A DNA stretch of 64,000 nt, from the NCBI GenBank assembly GCA_004352715.1, contig SCFE01000034.1, positions 154,320-218,319 of the forward strand, read 5' to 3'. Each line of letters opens with the position of its first letter. Positions within the stretch are counted from its first letter, which is position 1. A program made the translations under genes and the position numbers. Positions 12,290 through 24,050 of this stretch are shown piece after piece. The DNA comes from Hofstenia miamia. Taxonomy: Eukaryota; Xenacoelomorpha; Acoela. The notes under the pieces are model-generated. The model saw nothing but the letters and a program-made list of their open reading frames with translations, did not search any database and had not been told where the DNA came from.

Positions 12290-13500
12290 TGATGATAAAT
12301 CTAAAGGGGGTTACTAGATAATAAAAGCAAAAAAGATCAAATGCAGTTGAGGAAGACAAATTTATTGTGCACTTTGCCACAGTAGTCTCAGATATTTATT
12401 ACAAAAATTGTAAATTATTACCTAGATACTGTTTACAGTTTCAAACACAATTTCCCTCACAAAGTTAAAACAAGCAAGCACACTTACTTTGAACTGAGGG
12501 GACAAATAATACTTCTATTGAATAACTACACTAAAAAATGTGTACAAATTAAATTAAGGAAATTGATACAAATTGTTAGCATCTAATCATTAATATATTA
12601 TTTATGTGAAAATTAGATTTTTAACATTCTCATTTTTGGAACTTTTATTCTTTGGCATTGTATTTCTGTGTTCTCAGCCTTTTTTTCCTTTGGAATTTTC
12701 ATTATTTGTGATTTAAATTTTTGGCATTATGTTTCTTTAGGATTGGGCTTGAAATACAATAAAAGACATTGATTTTTAAATATCATAATTTACACATGAT
12801 AAAATAACTTCAGCTTATAATTCATAACAATATTTTGCAATGGGGGATTTTCACTAAAATTTAAATTTAAATATTTTTAGTCAAAAATATTAAATTTAGT
12901 TTAATTTGCTAAAATTTGCAGAAATTAAGAGTTTTGTGATCATAAATGTAGTGACATAATCCAACAAGAAAGAGACAGTAAATTTCTACAAAATTTAGCA
13001 AATATTTTTTAATAGTTGCTGTATTTTTATAGAATTTAAACTAAATTAATTATCTTAGCAAATTCATCACGTTTGTCAAATGTTGACATTATTAACAAAA
13101 AATCTCAGTGCTAGCATAAAATATTAAAGCTATTTGATTGTTAATAAGAACAATAATTTTAGGCATTAAATTTTTGTTTAGTAAAACTATTGATTTCAAA
13201 CACTTTGACTGACACCATTTTCGAGTACTCAGAATGCTTACAAAACTCAGAACTATTATAAAATATATTTTTATTTACACTAAAAATCTAAATTAGAAAA
13301 AATTCAATCAAACTGATGAATTTCTTGAAAAAAATTTTTTCAACTTAAATTGTAATAATGAAACCTCCTACTCAGCCTGAAAGCCCTACTTGCACTTAGT
13401 ATTTCTATGGGTGAAGTATACATTAATAATATACTTTGGATTGGAAGGTTTGAGAGACATTTCTAAAGGTTGAAATTTTAAAAGATGAAAAAGACCAATC
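12290..13500. other. AT-rich DNA, nothing recognised
   Basis: No coding-like frame. A GC-richer partly palindromic patch follows at 13524-13590 (CGACGAATCGGTCGACG, then CGATTAATCGAACGATTCGA), possibly a MITE end. Confidence 0.5.
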
Positions 13501-13639
13501 TATATTCGCCAAATGTTAAATTAGGCCGACGAATCGGTCGACGAAAATGCTAACATATTCGGCTCGATTAATCGAACGATTCGACTTCTAGTACAAAATT
13601 GAATTGATGAACTGCTATTGGATGTGCTCGGGAAGATAC

Positions 13640-13820
13640 AACAAGTTCGTAAAATATATGTTCGTAATGAAAAAAATTTAAGTTCGTATTTTATAAGTTC
13701 GTAAACATGTTCGTAAACTATAAGTTCGTATTATTAAAGTTCTTATAATAGTTCGTAAGTTATAAGTTCGTATTATTTAATTTAATATATTAGTTCGTAA
13801 AATATAAGTTCGTATATATA
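13640..13820. repeat. Cluster of AAGTTCGTA motifs
   Basis: At least ten copies of GTTCGTA, mostly as TAAGTTCGTA, at irregular 10-25 base spacing within AT-rich DNA. It is not a clean tandem repeat. Function unknown. Confidence 0.7.
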
Positions 13821-13989
13821 TATTTTGTATATATTAATATTTTATGACGTTTTAAATCAGATAAAAAATGACGTAATAATTCTTTAATGGAAGAAATTTG
13901 AAGTTCCCGAAAAAATTCTCACCTCTGTGTGTATCAATCTTTTTTATATATTAAGGATTATGTTAAAGATAACGTAATATATTATAATT

Positions 13990-14255
13990 GTCAAATGCTT
14001 CGGAGTTGCAGAGAGCGTGCTAAAAGCTGCCAGAGCATTTTAACGTTATTGGAAATGCACAGGTGCATAAATTTTACATTAAACTATCTAATAAATTACA
14101 TAATAAAAATAGTGTATGGCAAATTAAGTTTAGTCATGGCCAACAAGTTGAAGAAATCGAAATACTAAAGTTAAAGAGTACGCTAAAGAGGCGAGCTGAA
14201 ACTGAAAGTTCAATTCTTAGGGAGATTTTCGATTCCTCTACTAATCAATCAAGCG
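13990..14255 (+). pseudogene. Relic resembling a FLYWCH-type zinc finger of a Mutator-like element
   Basis: Two plus-strand frames overlap here (ATG-like starts at 13929 and 14063). One carries a Cys-rich piece LRSCRERAKSCQS; the other carries SHGQQVEEIEILKLKSTLK followed by RRAETESS. The pattern (Cys pair, later His, then an E/K-rich linker with LK.K..LK.RA) is familiar from FLYWCH fingers attached to animal MULE-type transposons. The family call is from memory of the motif only; frames are broken. Confidence 0.35.
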
Positions 14256-14367
14256 TTGGTGAATGAATTTTGTTCCACCCATGTTATTTCAATTAGTAAC
14301 AATTTTGAAAGTTTGCTTTGGTCGTCTTGTGCCTATTTTTTACTCTGAGTACAAAACACTACTAAGC

Positions 14368-14401
<34 letters not shown>

Positions 14402-14539
14402 NNNNNNNNNNNNNNNNNNNNNNNNNNNNNNNNNNNNNNNNNNNNNNNNNNNNNNNNNNNNNNNNNNNNNNNNNNNNNNNNNNNNNNNNNNNNNNNNNNN
14501 NNNNNNNNNNNNNNNNNNNNNNNNNNNNNNNNNNNNNNN
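14402..14539. other. Assembly gap, 138 N
   Basis: Preceded by a (TA)n tract (14371-14400) and followed by TA-rich sequence. It is probably an unresolved microsatellite. Confidence 0.95.
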
Positions 14540-14788
14540 ATATATCGATCCTAGCGTGTATCTTTGAGGAACTTTGTTATGGTTCTTCATTGATTTATGC
14601 TTTGGTTTAAATATATAACATTGAAAGGTAAGCTTTGTTATTGATTATCCAGTATTAACAGATACAATTAGCATACATGAAATCAACCGCAATTGAATTG
14701 ATTTGCCAATTAATTAAAATCTTCAGTACTAGAATTGATATGCGAAAATACAATTCTAAATATAAACCAATATAAATTATTGCTATTT

Positions 14789-14864
14789 TGATTCGGTGGG
14801 ATTTGAACCCACAATCTTCTGTACATGAGTACAATACAGATGTGTTTATTTTACACCACGAATC
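14789..14864 (-). tRNA. tRNA-like sequence, probably a pseudogene or SINE head
   Basis: Exactly 76 bases that fold as a cloverleaf on the minus strand: acceptor ends GATTCG/CGAATC with a trailing A; D stem GTGT/ACAC; an anticodon-type stem TCTGTA/TACAGA with an oversized loop; and a perfect T stem GTGGG/CCCAC with loop TTCAAAT. The T arm gives a good B box (GGTTCAAATCC). The A box is poor, the acceptor has only six pairs and the anticodon loop is about 11 bases, so a functional tRNA is unlikely and no anticodon is assigned. Confidence 0.4.
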
Positions 14865-16751
14865 AAAATTTAGATATTATGCAAACCCCAGAAAGTTTCC
14901 ACAAAGGCAACGTTATTCATCACAATGCGAGTTTTTATCGTATAGATTTATCGATTTAAAAACGAACTGCGTTAAATACATTCCTGTTTATCGCAGATTT
15001 TTAAAAAATAAGAGTGTATTATTTTGTCGTCCTCAGCCGTTATTACTACAAACATTATATTACGTTGCTAGTGATGAAGACTACTTAGTTTTAGCTATTG
15101 TTGAATAGTTATTTTATAAATACAATTCCGTAAAGCTAGAGTGACTAAGTATATATATATATATTATATCAAGTGATAATTCAAACAAATATTTTGGGAC
15201 AAACTTTTTGAGACAAAAACGCTATAAAACGGCTTAGACAAATTATTTTTAATTTGAGACAAAATGCATTCCCGATGTGCTCGAATGTTTTGATTCGAGT
15301 AATACTTTGAGACAAAAAAATATTTAGCCGTTATTTTAATATCAACAATGTAATCACACTAAGAGCAAATAAGTTTAAAAAATGTCCTAATTGAGTAAAT
15401 TTAAAAGCAATCACTGGTGTACATTAGCATACTGTTCAGGTTTGAGTGAATTACATTTTTAAAAGTCTAATTTTTGGAAATTAATTGAAGCAGATGAAAT
15501 TTTCAATTCATTGGGAACGCTTCATTAATTCCTGAAGTAGATTATAGACGAGCTATCTCTAGAATATTTTAACACGAGTTTATAAGCAGTACATATTTGT
15601 TCGACGTTCAAAATCAATAATGTATTGCTTTTCATTCATGATCTTAGATCTAATCTATTTTATCTGTTTTATTGAATTTTTTGTTACAGGTACATGAATT
15701 TAATTATGTTTACTACATGTCTCACCTAAATGCATGCACTAATATACGATAAAAAACAAAAAATTCAATAACATGTAAAAAAGCTTAAAAAATAATATAT
15801 ATAGACCGATAACTTTGCAGAATTAAACAAATTCGTAACACGCGGTATATATTTAAGGAGTTTAACACAGAAAACTTGAAATTCATAAAAAATAATTAAC
15901 TATTATGAATAAATGACACGCTATTCCAGCAAATATACAAATTTTTAGTGTAAATCGAGTCCTTGAGATTTTTAAATAAATCAGAACTTTTATATTTTAC
16001 AACCGCTTCACATTTTCAGAGTATTTGTTTTTCCGATTTATATTTATTTCCACATTTTATTTACCGTTTAGAAAAACCGAAATTATAGCTAACTTGACCG
16101 CCTTGCATAAATTAATGTAAAAATGTTACACATTCCGCTAATATTGTTGTAAATATATTTTGTATAGTGCAGCTGTACAGTATCAGCTGGGTGCAATTAC
16201 CACAGGCCTATCGATATTCAATTATTAATGAAAATTCAATTAAATTTGTAACGTATAGAATTATATAATTCATACTTATATTGAACATGTTATATGGCCC
16301 TCAACATAGGGCGTTCTATAATTGAAGCATGTTGTTCAAAAACCCATGATGTGCAAATTGAATCAAAACGAGTATCGGTTAACTGATTCTTGATAAAGCT
16401 ATTCAAACAAAAGCATTGCATTAAATAATGTGGGCATTCCACATATCGTCACCCTAATAAAATAATTGCCTAAGTCAATTTTTTAGGTTTTGAGAAAAAT
16501 GAGAAAAACAAGTTTTTTAAACAAATCAGGATGAGCCAAAGTTAAAGTTGTTAGTTTACAAAAATATGTTTGTTATATATTTGTTATCATTAAAGCAGTA
16601 AAAAATGTTTTGAGGGTGTGATTTTTTACTTAGGTATTATTCAAATGTTCTTTGGAGGACTAAGGCAATTATTTTATTAGGGCGACGATATGTACAAGAG
16701 GCCACGAATAAGATTTTAATGTATGTATATAAGGATAAATATATATATATA
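14865..16751. other. AT-rich DNA, nothing recognised
   Basis: A plus-strand ORF (14788-15108) overlaps the tRNA-like sequence and has no recognisable domain. No other signal. Confidence 0.5.
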
Positions 16752-16769
16752 TAACCCTAACCCTAACCC
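16752..16769. repeat. Interstitial telomeric repeat, 3 units of TAACCC
   Basis: Three perfect TAACCC units directly after a (TA)n stretch and six bases before a 300-bp exact duplication. It matches the TTAGGG telomere of most non-arthropod, non-nematode animals. Confidence 0.85.
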
Positions 16770-16774
16770 AATCT

Positions 16775-17074
16775 ACGAAGTTTTAAAAACATTAATTAGT
16801 CTATTTCGACAATGAGCATCTGCACGAAATTAAGTAGTTTTTTAAGAAAAACTACATAAATTGCTGAAAAATTTACTAAAGAAGTAGCTGGTAACTTAAG
16901 TCCTCCTCTTGATAGTTCTTGAATGTATTTTTCTTTATCGGGAAAATCGGAAATTTAAAGGTAATGAATCCACAGACATAAATCAAAGTCTGCTGTTCAT
17001 TATCTGATAATATATTTACGTCGCAGTCATCAAGGATTTGAAGTTCGTCAGCAGAAACTGGCAAATTGCAGAGA
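16775..17074. repeat. 300-bp direct repeat, copy 1
   Basis: Appears identical to 17175-17474 by reading both copies (offset exactly 400). It carries the C-terminal part of an unidentified minus-strand ORF (see 16876-17825). Confidence 0.9.
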
Positions 17075-17825
17075 ATACGCAAACATGAATTAAGCAAATG
17101 TGTAAAAATCACACCAGTTACAGATACATTTCTACCATTTCGATAAACAATTTTAATGACCACAAAAGATATCCACGAAGTTTTAAAAACATTAATTAGT
17201 CTATTTCGACAATGAGCATCTGCACGAAATTAAGTAGTTTTTTAAGAAAAACTACATAAATTGCTGAAAAATTTACTAAAGAAGTAGCTGGTAACTTAAG
17301 TCCTCCTCTTGATAGTTCTTGAATGTATTTTTCTTTATCGGGAAAATCGGAAATTTAAAGGTAATGAATCCACAGACATAAATCAAAGTCTGCTGTTCAT
17401 TATCTGATAATATATTTACGTCGCAGTCATCAAGGATTTGAAGTTCGTCAGCAGAAACTGGCAAATTGCAGAGATCACGAATGTACAGTTGATACAAAGT
17501 TCAAGTCTTCAATAGCAAAATTTGCAAAGCAAACTTCGTCAAATCCATTCTGGTAGTGACGAACATTACAAATGAGTAACTTATTGCCAGTAATTCTTTG
17601 GAATAGTAAACGATACTCTGGCAGAGGTCCATTTCAGTTTTTTGAAATAATGTGAAAGGTATCTTCACAGTATATAATGCATTCATTTGGAAAGTGATCA
17701 GACAGAGCAATCCCGAAATCATAGTGAGGTAAGCGATTTATTTTCTTCATCGAGTAGTGGTTGCGTCTTTCCATGGCAGGTGCAAGGATACAAGGCTTTG
17801 TAAAACTGCACGTTGGTGCGCACAA
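16876..17825 (-). pseudogene. Broken ORF, possibly a P-element/THAP-type transposase tail
   Basis: Minus-strand frames: an upstream part (17825-17634) starting MCAPTCSFTKPC, read-through past one stop into GPLPEYRLLFQRITGN and HYQNGFDEVCFANFAIED (to about 17500), then the tail CNLPVSADELQILDDCD followed by LSDNEQQTLIYVCGF, which occurs twice because of the 300-bp duplication. A late (L)xYV.GF segment after an acidic run is reminiscent of the C-termini of P-element-like transposases. This family call is weak; what is certain is a coding-like stretch with stops and a duplicated 3' end. Confidence 0.35.
17175..17474. repeat. 300-bp direct repeat, copy 2
   Basis: Partner of 16775-17074, separated by a 100-bp spacer. 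The lack of visible divergence indicates a recent duplication or an assembly duplication. Confidence 0.9.
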
Positions 17826-19859
17826 TGAAGAGACGCAATTGAAGGCTGTAGGTGTGTTTAGTGGTACCTAAATTTGAACGTTTTAATTAGGACTGGTGCT
17901 TGAAATCAATCTATTTTGATTCTGTGCAATAAGTATTAAGACAATTACACAATAACAAGTGACCTAGTCATCGCATTAATTCATTGATTTACAGTATTAA
18001 ACATGCATAGAATATCACAAAACATTTAAAAAATTCAGTGAGCATATGTTGAGAAGGCTACTCTGCATTTGATGATTCGTTTGAAAATTCACATTAAGCT
18101 GATAATAAAATTAACATTTTTTTGAGATTGAAATTAGCGCTTGCAGACATAATTTTTTAAACCTGGCAAAATATTCTAAATTCTAGAGTATTCATTATTA
18201 TTATTATTATTATTACCTTTTATCTCCATCCACTTTCTTTCATTTTCATATTTTCTGGCCAATGCAGACCACAAATTACTGTGTTTCTGTTAATTTTAAC
18301 TGAACCAGCTTTGTTCGGCAACCTGCGAAGTCACTTTTTTTGTTGAGCACTCTTTTTTGGAAAACGAAATAGTGAAACTCGTTCTATATTATCATTATAG
18401 CCAGAGCGACAGTTGTACACGCAACATCTCCGTGTCATACTTACAAGTAAACTGCTTATTTGCACTCAATGAAGTATTATTGAGCAGTGCATTGTATTGA
18501 AAATTTCATTAAATATTCTCTATATTTATACACAAAAACTTCCTCAATAACTCAATAAATTGTGTACTCAACAAAACATATATTAATAGTTATAATAATA
18601 CGAGTAAAACACATTGAATAATCGAATTTAATATATTTATATAATTAACACAATGTATTTGGAAATTTCACCTAAAGGTAAGGACTTGATTTACACTAAA
18701 AATGTTACCACGTGCTACGAATTTGGTAAACTATGCAAATTTATCGGTCTATATCTATTATTTTTTTAAATTTGTACGTTTTTATCGTTTTTACCCTATA
18801 TTAGTGTTTATTTTGGCTGCGTGTTCCGCGTGCACTATATTCTATACCTTCGCTGAAAGCATTTCTAAAATATGTCATGATTCACAGTTTTTAGCCAGTA
18901 TTGATTAGCTCTTTTGCAATAGCAGTCTCATACTCAAAATGCTATGCTGTGTCCCAAAACACCCCTTTCCCATCAGTTGCGAGTCTACACTCTATACAGT
19001 AGGCGTGTTGTAGCCCACTCACATTGAAATTCTTGTATCAACGCCTCGAGTAGGCAACATATTATTTTCAAGAAGTCTCAAATCTTAAGGCATGCAATGC
19101 TTTTCCCAAAACTCCCCTTCCTCTCTATCATCACAAGGTGGAGAGAAAGTGAAATGTTATAATTTCGTAAATATTCGAGATGAAAATTCTGTTGTTAAAC
19201 GTCTTGTTTTGAACAACTGAGAAGGAAGCAGCCACGTCAGTGTTTCCATTTTACTTTCATTACTTTTTCATTTCAAATTTTTGTTAATTGTCAATTTTTA
19301 ATGGGCTATCGCTCAGCCAATGCTTAGATCCTAGACTCGTTTCTGCTTCCTCTACGCATAAGATACGAAACTATTAATCTATTAATTTTTGTAGCCACCG
19401 TTACTACTTGGCATCTATTAAGTAGTTTTGAATTTCATTTACTATCAAAGCCGAAAATTCAACATTTTTCTAATTCATTAATTTATTTATGTTAATATGT
19501 AACAGTTACACCAACTACATGTTTTGCACTTAATCTATTGATATCATTTTTATATGGGAGAGAAATCCTTTTATTTAGAAGATACAAAGGCTATTTAAGT
19601 ACAAGTTATGAACGAAATAGGCTAATTTTTCTGATTGAAAAACGCTTAAGGTTTATGAAATATGTTCCATAGTCTACTTCAACAGAAAATCCAAATACTT
19701 CTATTACCTCGGTCATAAACATTGTGATAAACGTTATTGATAATTAATGGTGGATAACAAAGGCAGAAGCACATTAACCGAATCTCGAAGCGATTGAGCA
19801 TTCAAAAAACTTTCCTTAATCTATTTTTGTCACATTCCCATTTAGACTGACTTAAGAAG
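17826..19859. other. Mostly AT-rich DNA, nothing recognised
   Basis: A (TTA)n run at 18192-18217. GC-richer patches at about 18310-18440 and 18940-19150 carry no identifiable gene. Confidence 0.5.
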
Positions 19860-20045
19860 TAACACGCAATTTAGCCTTTCTAATCTCTGTATCAAAAGAC
19901 TCATTCCAATGCAGCCTGGGATCTAATAAAGCTCCAAGATTTTTGATCGCCCTGTACAAATGGGATGTCGTCAATGAAAACGTGTATAGGAGGCGTATGG
20001 TAGCTTTGTTCGAATCCTCCCTATAAAATGAGTGCTGTCTATATT
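19860..20045 (-). mobile_element. LINE fragment (non-LTR retrotransposon, post-RT region)
   Basis: Minus-strand reading gives AIKNLGALLDPRLHWNESFD followed by TEIRKAKLRV, the typical segment after the RT domain of Jockey/CR1-like LINEs (KxLG..LD..L.W..H....). In another frame upstream, PIHVFIDDIPF is visible. Short, 5'- and 3'-truncated. Confidence 0.55.
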
Positions 20046-20319
20046 ACGGCTATGTGCCTCTTGCAGCTTAAGGAACTTTAAATGTATGGAATTTTAATAA
20101 TTGTGTCTTTTGTAAAAGCAATTTTTCTACATCCACATTGCAATTATATCGAATGTCAATTTCAAAATATTTGAGCTGTATAGTACACCTTGTAATTAAG
20201 TTTTTTCTTTCATTTTTATTATGGAAGGCCGTAAAACTACGTCCTGATCAAGAATTTTTCCAGCAAGTTCCTTTATTTAATCTCAAAATTGCCACAGTTG
20301 CAATGTCTGGTGTAAAATG

Positions 20320-22070
20320 TCGTATCAGTTGGGGTGTTTCCCGTACGGGCACGGGCATTAAAGTACGGGCATCGGGCATATATATATACAGGCAACGGGA
20401 ACCTTTGTTATTAAAAATATGCTGAAAAATGAATTATATCACTAGTTCAAAATCTTGACAAAACTCATTGTAAAAATCCTGCTTGTCTTGATTCAATTCA
20501 AATTTTGCAAATTCAATAAACTGATAACAGTGGTTGTATCTAATGTATAATAATCTATCTACAATATCGTCACTCAAACTAGCCCTCATTGGATTCACTG
20601 GTTGCAATTTTGTTTTTTGGGGAGAACAGCGCTGTCTCCGTGAAAAACGGGACCAGCAAAAATTCCTCAAATCCAGGAATTCCTAACGCGTCTAACCATT
20701 TCATTATTCTTGTCACTGTATCTTTTGAAAACTCAAACTCATTGGAAATAAAGAAGTTCAGAGCAACAATATCATTCATAAGCCAATTTCTACGATTTTG
20801 AGCTACTGCTACCACTCCGTCCAATCCTTTAGAGGACGACCTAGCTATGGCATTTTCGAATGAATTTCAGGCCACGCGCTTCCGTCACTTTGACATAAAT
20901 TCAGAACTCGAATAAATGGTTGTATTGCAACCACAACTGAATTGACACATGTTAATTCTGTACCCTCCGTACCAGCTTCTGATAAATGTTTTTGTAAATC
21001 CAAAAACTAATCATAAACACTATTCCATCTAGTTTCACAATACCTTCGGATAACTCTTTTGTTATTATATTCCAGCAAAATTTGAAATCCCGATTTTAAA
21101 AATTCAACTGATTTTAACATATCTTTGATAACCAAATTTAAGACATGAGGAGAGCATCTCAGAAGCAAAACATGTGAATTTTTTCCAAAAATATTCTCTG
21201 CGCCCTTTATCATTGAAGGAGCATTGTCGGTAACACAGGCAATAGGTAAAATATTATTTCTTTGAGTTCGTCAATGGCTAACTGAATACATGTTTCAATG
21301 CATTACGAGTTTGTGCCACTCATTACAAAACTTTGCAGGTAAACTGGTTTTTCGTTGTTTGCCCCGACATTCAACATAAGAATTGTCACATGATGATGAG
21401 TTGTTACTGGATTTTTTCACCCATCCAGTGCTAAGGTAATCCATTTATTTTTGAAGTGTTCAAAAACTGTAGCCTTCAATCTTCAGCTATTGAGAAAATT
21501 TGCTGGCCTACCTCTCTCCGACTTATAGTTGGTAAATTGAATTCAGAAGAAATAACTGGGTCTTCGAAAAACTTTAATAGCAATACGTGTTTACTGCGCG
21601 CTAAAGTAAGAATACACTTGGTTTTCTGGGGTTATTCTATTTTTTGTTTTTTTCGTAACAGTAACGTGTCCAAGATCGGTAAGAGTTGACTGTGAATCAT
21701 CAGATAGACCAGCATTTGGTTTGGCTCTATAAGATTTTGGGTTTTTTGTTGATAACTGCCGACGTAGACTATTCGTAATACTTTTTTGTTGTTCGTAGCT
21801 AAAAGTTGTTTTACAAATCTTGCAATTTGCTTTTCCACTAGAAATTGATGTAGTGCTGTAAAAAATTTTCGTATGTAGATTTGCTAATAATGCGTTTGAT
21901 AAGCGAGTCCTCCTCCGACGCAGTAGCCATGCCAAAACTGAATGTTCGGCGGAAAATTGATATAATTTGGTATCAATTGTTTGCTCAAATTTCATTGGTC
22001 CCTCGTAAATACTATTCAATACTGTTCAACATAATGGCATGGGCCAAACCCTAGCGTATCAAGCTTGCTA
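20320..22070 (-). mobile_element. Degenerate hAT transposon
   Basis: Minus strand, several broken frames of a hAT transposase. A BED-type finger CKICKTTFSYEQQ...SLRRQLSTKN (about 21800) has both zinc-ligand His positions changed to Gln and Asn. LALDGW (about 21440) and SVTDNAPSMIKGAENIFG (about 21190-21235) hold the first two catalytic Asp of the family. CSPHVLNLVIKDML and ETRWNSVYD follow (21007-21160). The C-terminal piece ends near 20434. An ACGGGC-rich block at 20333-20400 and AGGGTTTGGCCC (reverse of about 22045) may be the degraded ends. At least four frame changes make it inactive. Confidence 0.8.
20333..20400. repeat. ACGGGC-rich block, hAT-like end
   Basis: Contains GTACGGGCACGGGCATTAAA and two more GGGC units in an otherwise AT-rich area. 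Related blocks occur at 25588-25645 and 37190-37275. Confidence 0.6.
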
Positions 22071-22292
22071 TTGTACTAAGCATAATACCGTCTCAAATTT
22101 ATTATAATCACTTTCAAAGCGCGAGGTTTCACATCGATTAATTTAGATTTTTTCTCCTTGATTTTTGTAATACTCATAAAAAACTACACGTTTTTTTGAT
22201 CCGAATACAATATTTGTGAACAATTTTGAATGCAATTCAAACTGTTAACTAATTAAGTTATTGCATTGAACTTAGTTTGCTTTAGTATTATC

Positions 22293-22637
22293 ATGGTAGG
22301 CACGGAGCCAGATTTGCCTGATTGTAGTGAAGCCGAGGAATTCTATGCAAAATACGAACCTCGAGGTGTATTGGGCAGAGGTCTTGTCAGTGTTGTACGA
22401 AGATGTGTTGAAAGAAAGAGCGGCAATCCTTATGCTGTAAAAATTATTGACATTAGTGCTGCTAGCCCAGAAGCAGCTCGTGTTCAAGAAGAAACAAGAA
22501 GAGAAGTAGAAATTCTTCGTACGCTCAGTGGGCATCCTGGAGTTATTTTCCTACATGATGCATTTGAAAGTAGTACACTAATATTTTTAGTTTTGGAATT
22601 ATGCCCAAATGGGGAATTATTCGATTATTTAACCCAG
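22293..22637 (+). CDS. PHKG: Phosphorylase kinase catalytic gamma subunit, coding exon 1
   Basis: First coding exon (115 codons, residues 1-115) of the Ser/Thr kinase subunit that phosphorylates glycogen phosphorylase b. The ATG has A at -3 and G at +4; an open frame continues upstream of it but without another ATG. Seen: the start of the kinase domain with glycine loop GRGLVSVVRR (about residues 28-37), the ATP-binding lysine in AVKII (K50), an alpha-C glutamate in RREVEIL, and the hinge run LVLELCPNGELFDYLTQ. The exon ends CAG with donor GTTAAT, phase 0. Family knowledge: SxVRR in the glycine loop and the GELFDYLT hinge are typical of PHKG. The three downstream exons continue the kinase fold without a gap, giving 389 aa in total against about 390-405 in vertebrates. 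Confidence 0.95.
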
Positions 22638-22653
22638 GTTAATATTGAAACTG

Positions 22654-22654
<1 letters not shown>

Positions 22655-22690
<36 letters not shown>
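22655..22690. repeat. (TA)n microsatellite in PHKG intron 1
   Basis: 36 bases of pure TA directly downstream of the exon 1 donor. It is followed by tandem copies of CATATAATGGTCTGTTGTA (22685-22762). Confidence 0.95.
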
Positions 22691-22692
<2 letters not shown>

Positions 22693-22763
22693 GGTCTGTT
22701 GTAACTTGACTTTCACATATAATGGTCTGTTGTATTGCACCGCACATATAATGGTCAGCTATA

Positions 22764-23493
22764 GAGGGAGTGATACACAATCAAATTTGTAAGACCGATA
22801 TTTGACAAACAAAATGTTTGACGAATGTTTGCCAGTGTATCACCCCCCGTCAAACACGCCATCGAACCTCCAATTAGACAAAATAAAATTAAAATAATTT
22901 AGATATTTTCCTTCAAACATTTGTCAAACAAGCTAATTATAACTCTTTAATGTTGAGGACATTTAATTAAAACGTGTAAAAACCGCATTCAATTGTTCCC
23001 TTACTATTTCGTATCAATATTGTTGTTTATATACTTTAGTTAAACTGCTAAACCAACCTCACAGGAAACGCAGAACTCATTTACGCGCAAAACAGTGGTT
23101 AATTAATTTATTTTAGATGCTTTTCCTAGTCATTGGTGATGTGAAGCATGGTTTCTTTACTTAGCGCAATCGCTAAAATGCTATTTCGGATGTTTTGCTC
23201 CGGGTCCATATGTTTACGTACAAAAGCAATTAATAGACATGAAGCATTATAAAATTATTGACAGAAAGTAATTATCGCGTAAATATATGCATGTTAATAA
23301 CAATTGTATCAAAAACGAATATATACAGGTCATAGCACATCAATTAATGTAAACTAGTTAACCAGTAGATGTTTGCCGTTTGTCTGATGGCTTGTTTGAC
23401 GAATGTTTGATAATGTATCGTCGCAACATGTTTGCCGACCAATTAAAATTAATTGCTTGCTTGATCGGAGGTTTGATAGGGTATCACACCCCT
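22764..23493. mobile_element. MITE-like element in PHKG intron 1
   Basis: 730 bp with 22-bp imperfect inverted ends (GAGGGAGTGATACACAATCA on the left; AGGGGTGTGATACCCTATCA reading in from the right). TA is present on both sides. Inside, TTTGACGAATGTTTG occurs near both ends (22817 and 23396). The flanks both carry the ATAATGGTCTG unit, so it inserted into that tandem repeat. Confidence 0.6.
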
Positions 23494-23982
23494 TAACATA
23501 ATGGTCTGTTTTATCACATTATTTTCAAGAATATATAAAAAATGTTTATATAAAATATTAAACTCTGATCTGAAGTCTGTTTTTTTTATGGACCCCCCCC
23601 CCATTTGTGGGTTCCTGTGGAAATTTGAATCACATACATATATGTAGACCCCATTTGGCATTGTTGAAATAACCCCACAAGTGTTGCAACTTGCTATTAT
23701 AACACTTGCAGCTTATAGAAGTTATGTAAATTGAGTTCTTAAAATGCTTAGTTCAAATGCAGCACAAATTGAGAGGTATTTGAAGCTTAAAATCACAGTT
23801 TAATGGAAATTAATTTATTAGAAATTAAGGATTGGGATTCTGTGGGAAAACTTGATAGTGAATCCCTGAAATAAACAATTTTTAACTTAAAAACAATAAA
23901 AAACAAATAAATGTTGTTTGGCCATAATCCAAAATGAATGCAACAGCATAATGTAGTTTAATCAGTTTAAGTTGTTACAAAN

Positions 23983-24017
<35 letters not shown>

Positions 24018-24050
24018 GAATTTGATTAGTTGATTCTCAAATTTATTTAG

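Larger units (their letters stand above)
22638..24050 (+). other. PHKG intron 1 (phase 0)
   Basis: Begins GTTAAT and ends TTTATTTAG. It contains a (TA)n tract, a short tandem ATAATGGTCTG repeat, a MITE-like element (22764-23493), a single N at 23982 and a second (TA)n tract just before the acceptor. No exon was seen inside it. Confidence 0.85.

Noticed and set aside
13524-13590. Partly palindromic CGATTCGA-rich patch as a MITE
   Set aside because: No defined ends or target duplication; mentioned only as a note.
14788-15108. 106-codon ORF starting in the tRNA-like sequence
   Set aside because: Its first 25 residues are translated tRNA-like sequence and no domain follows.
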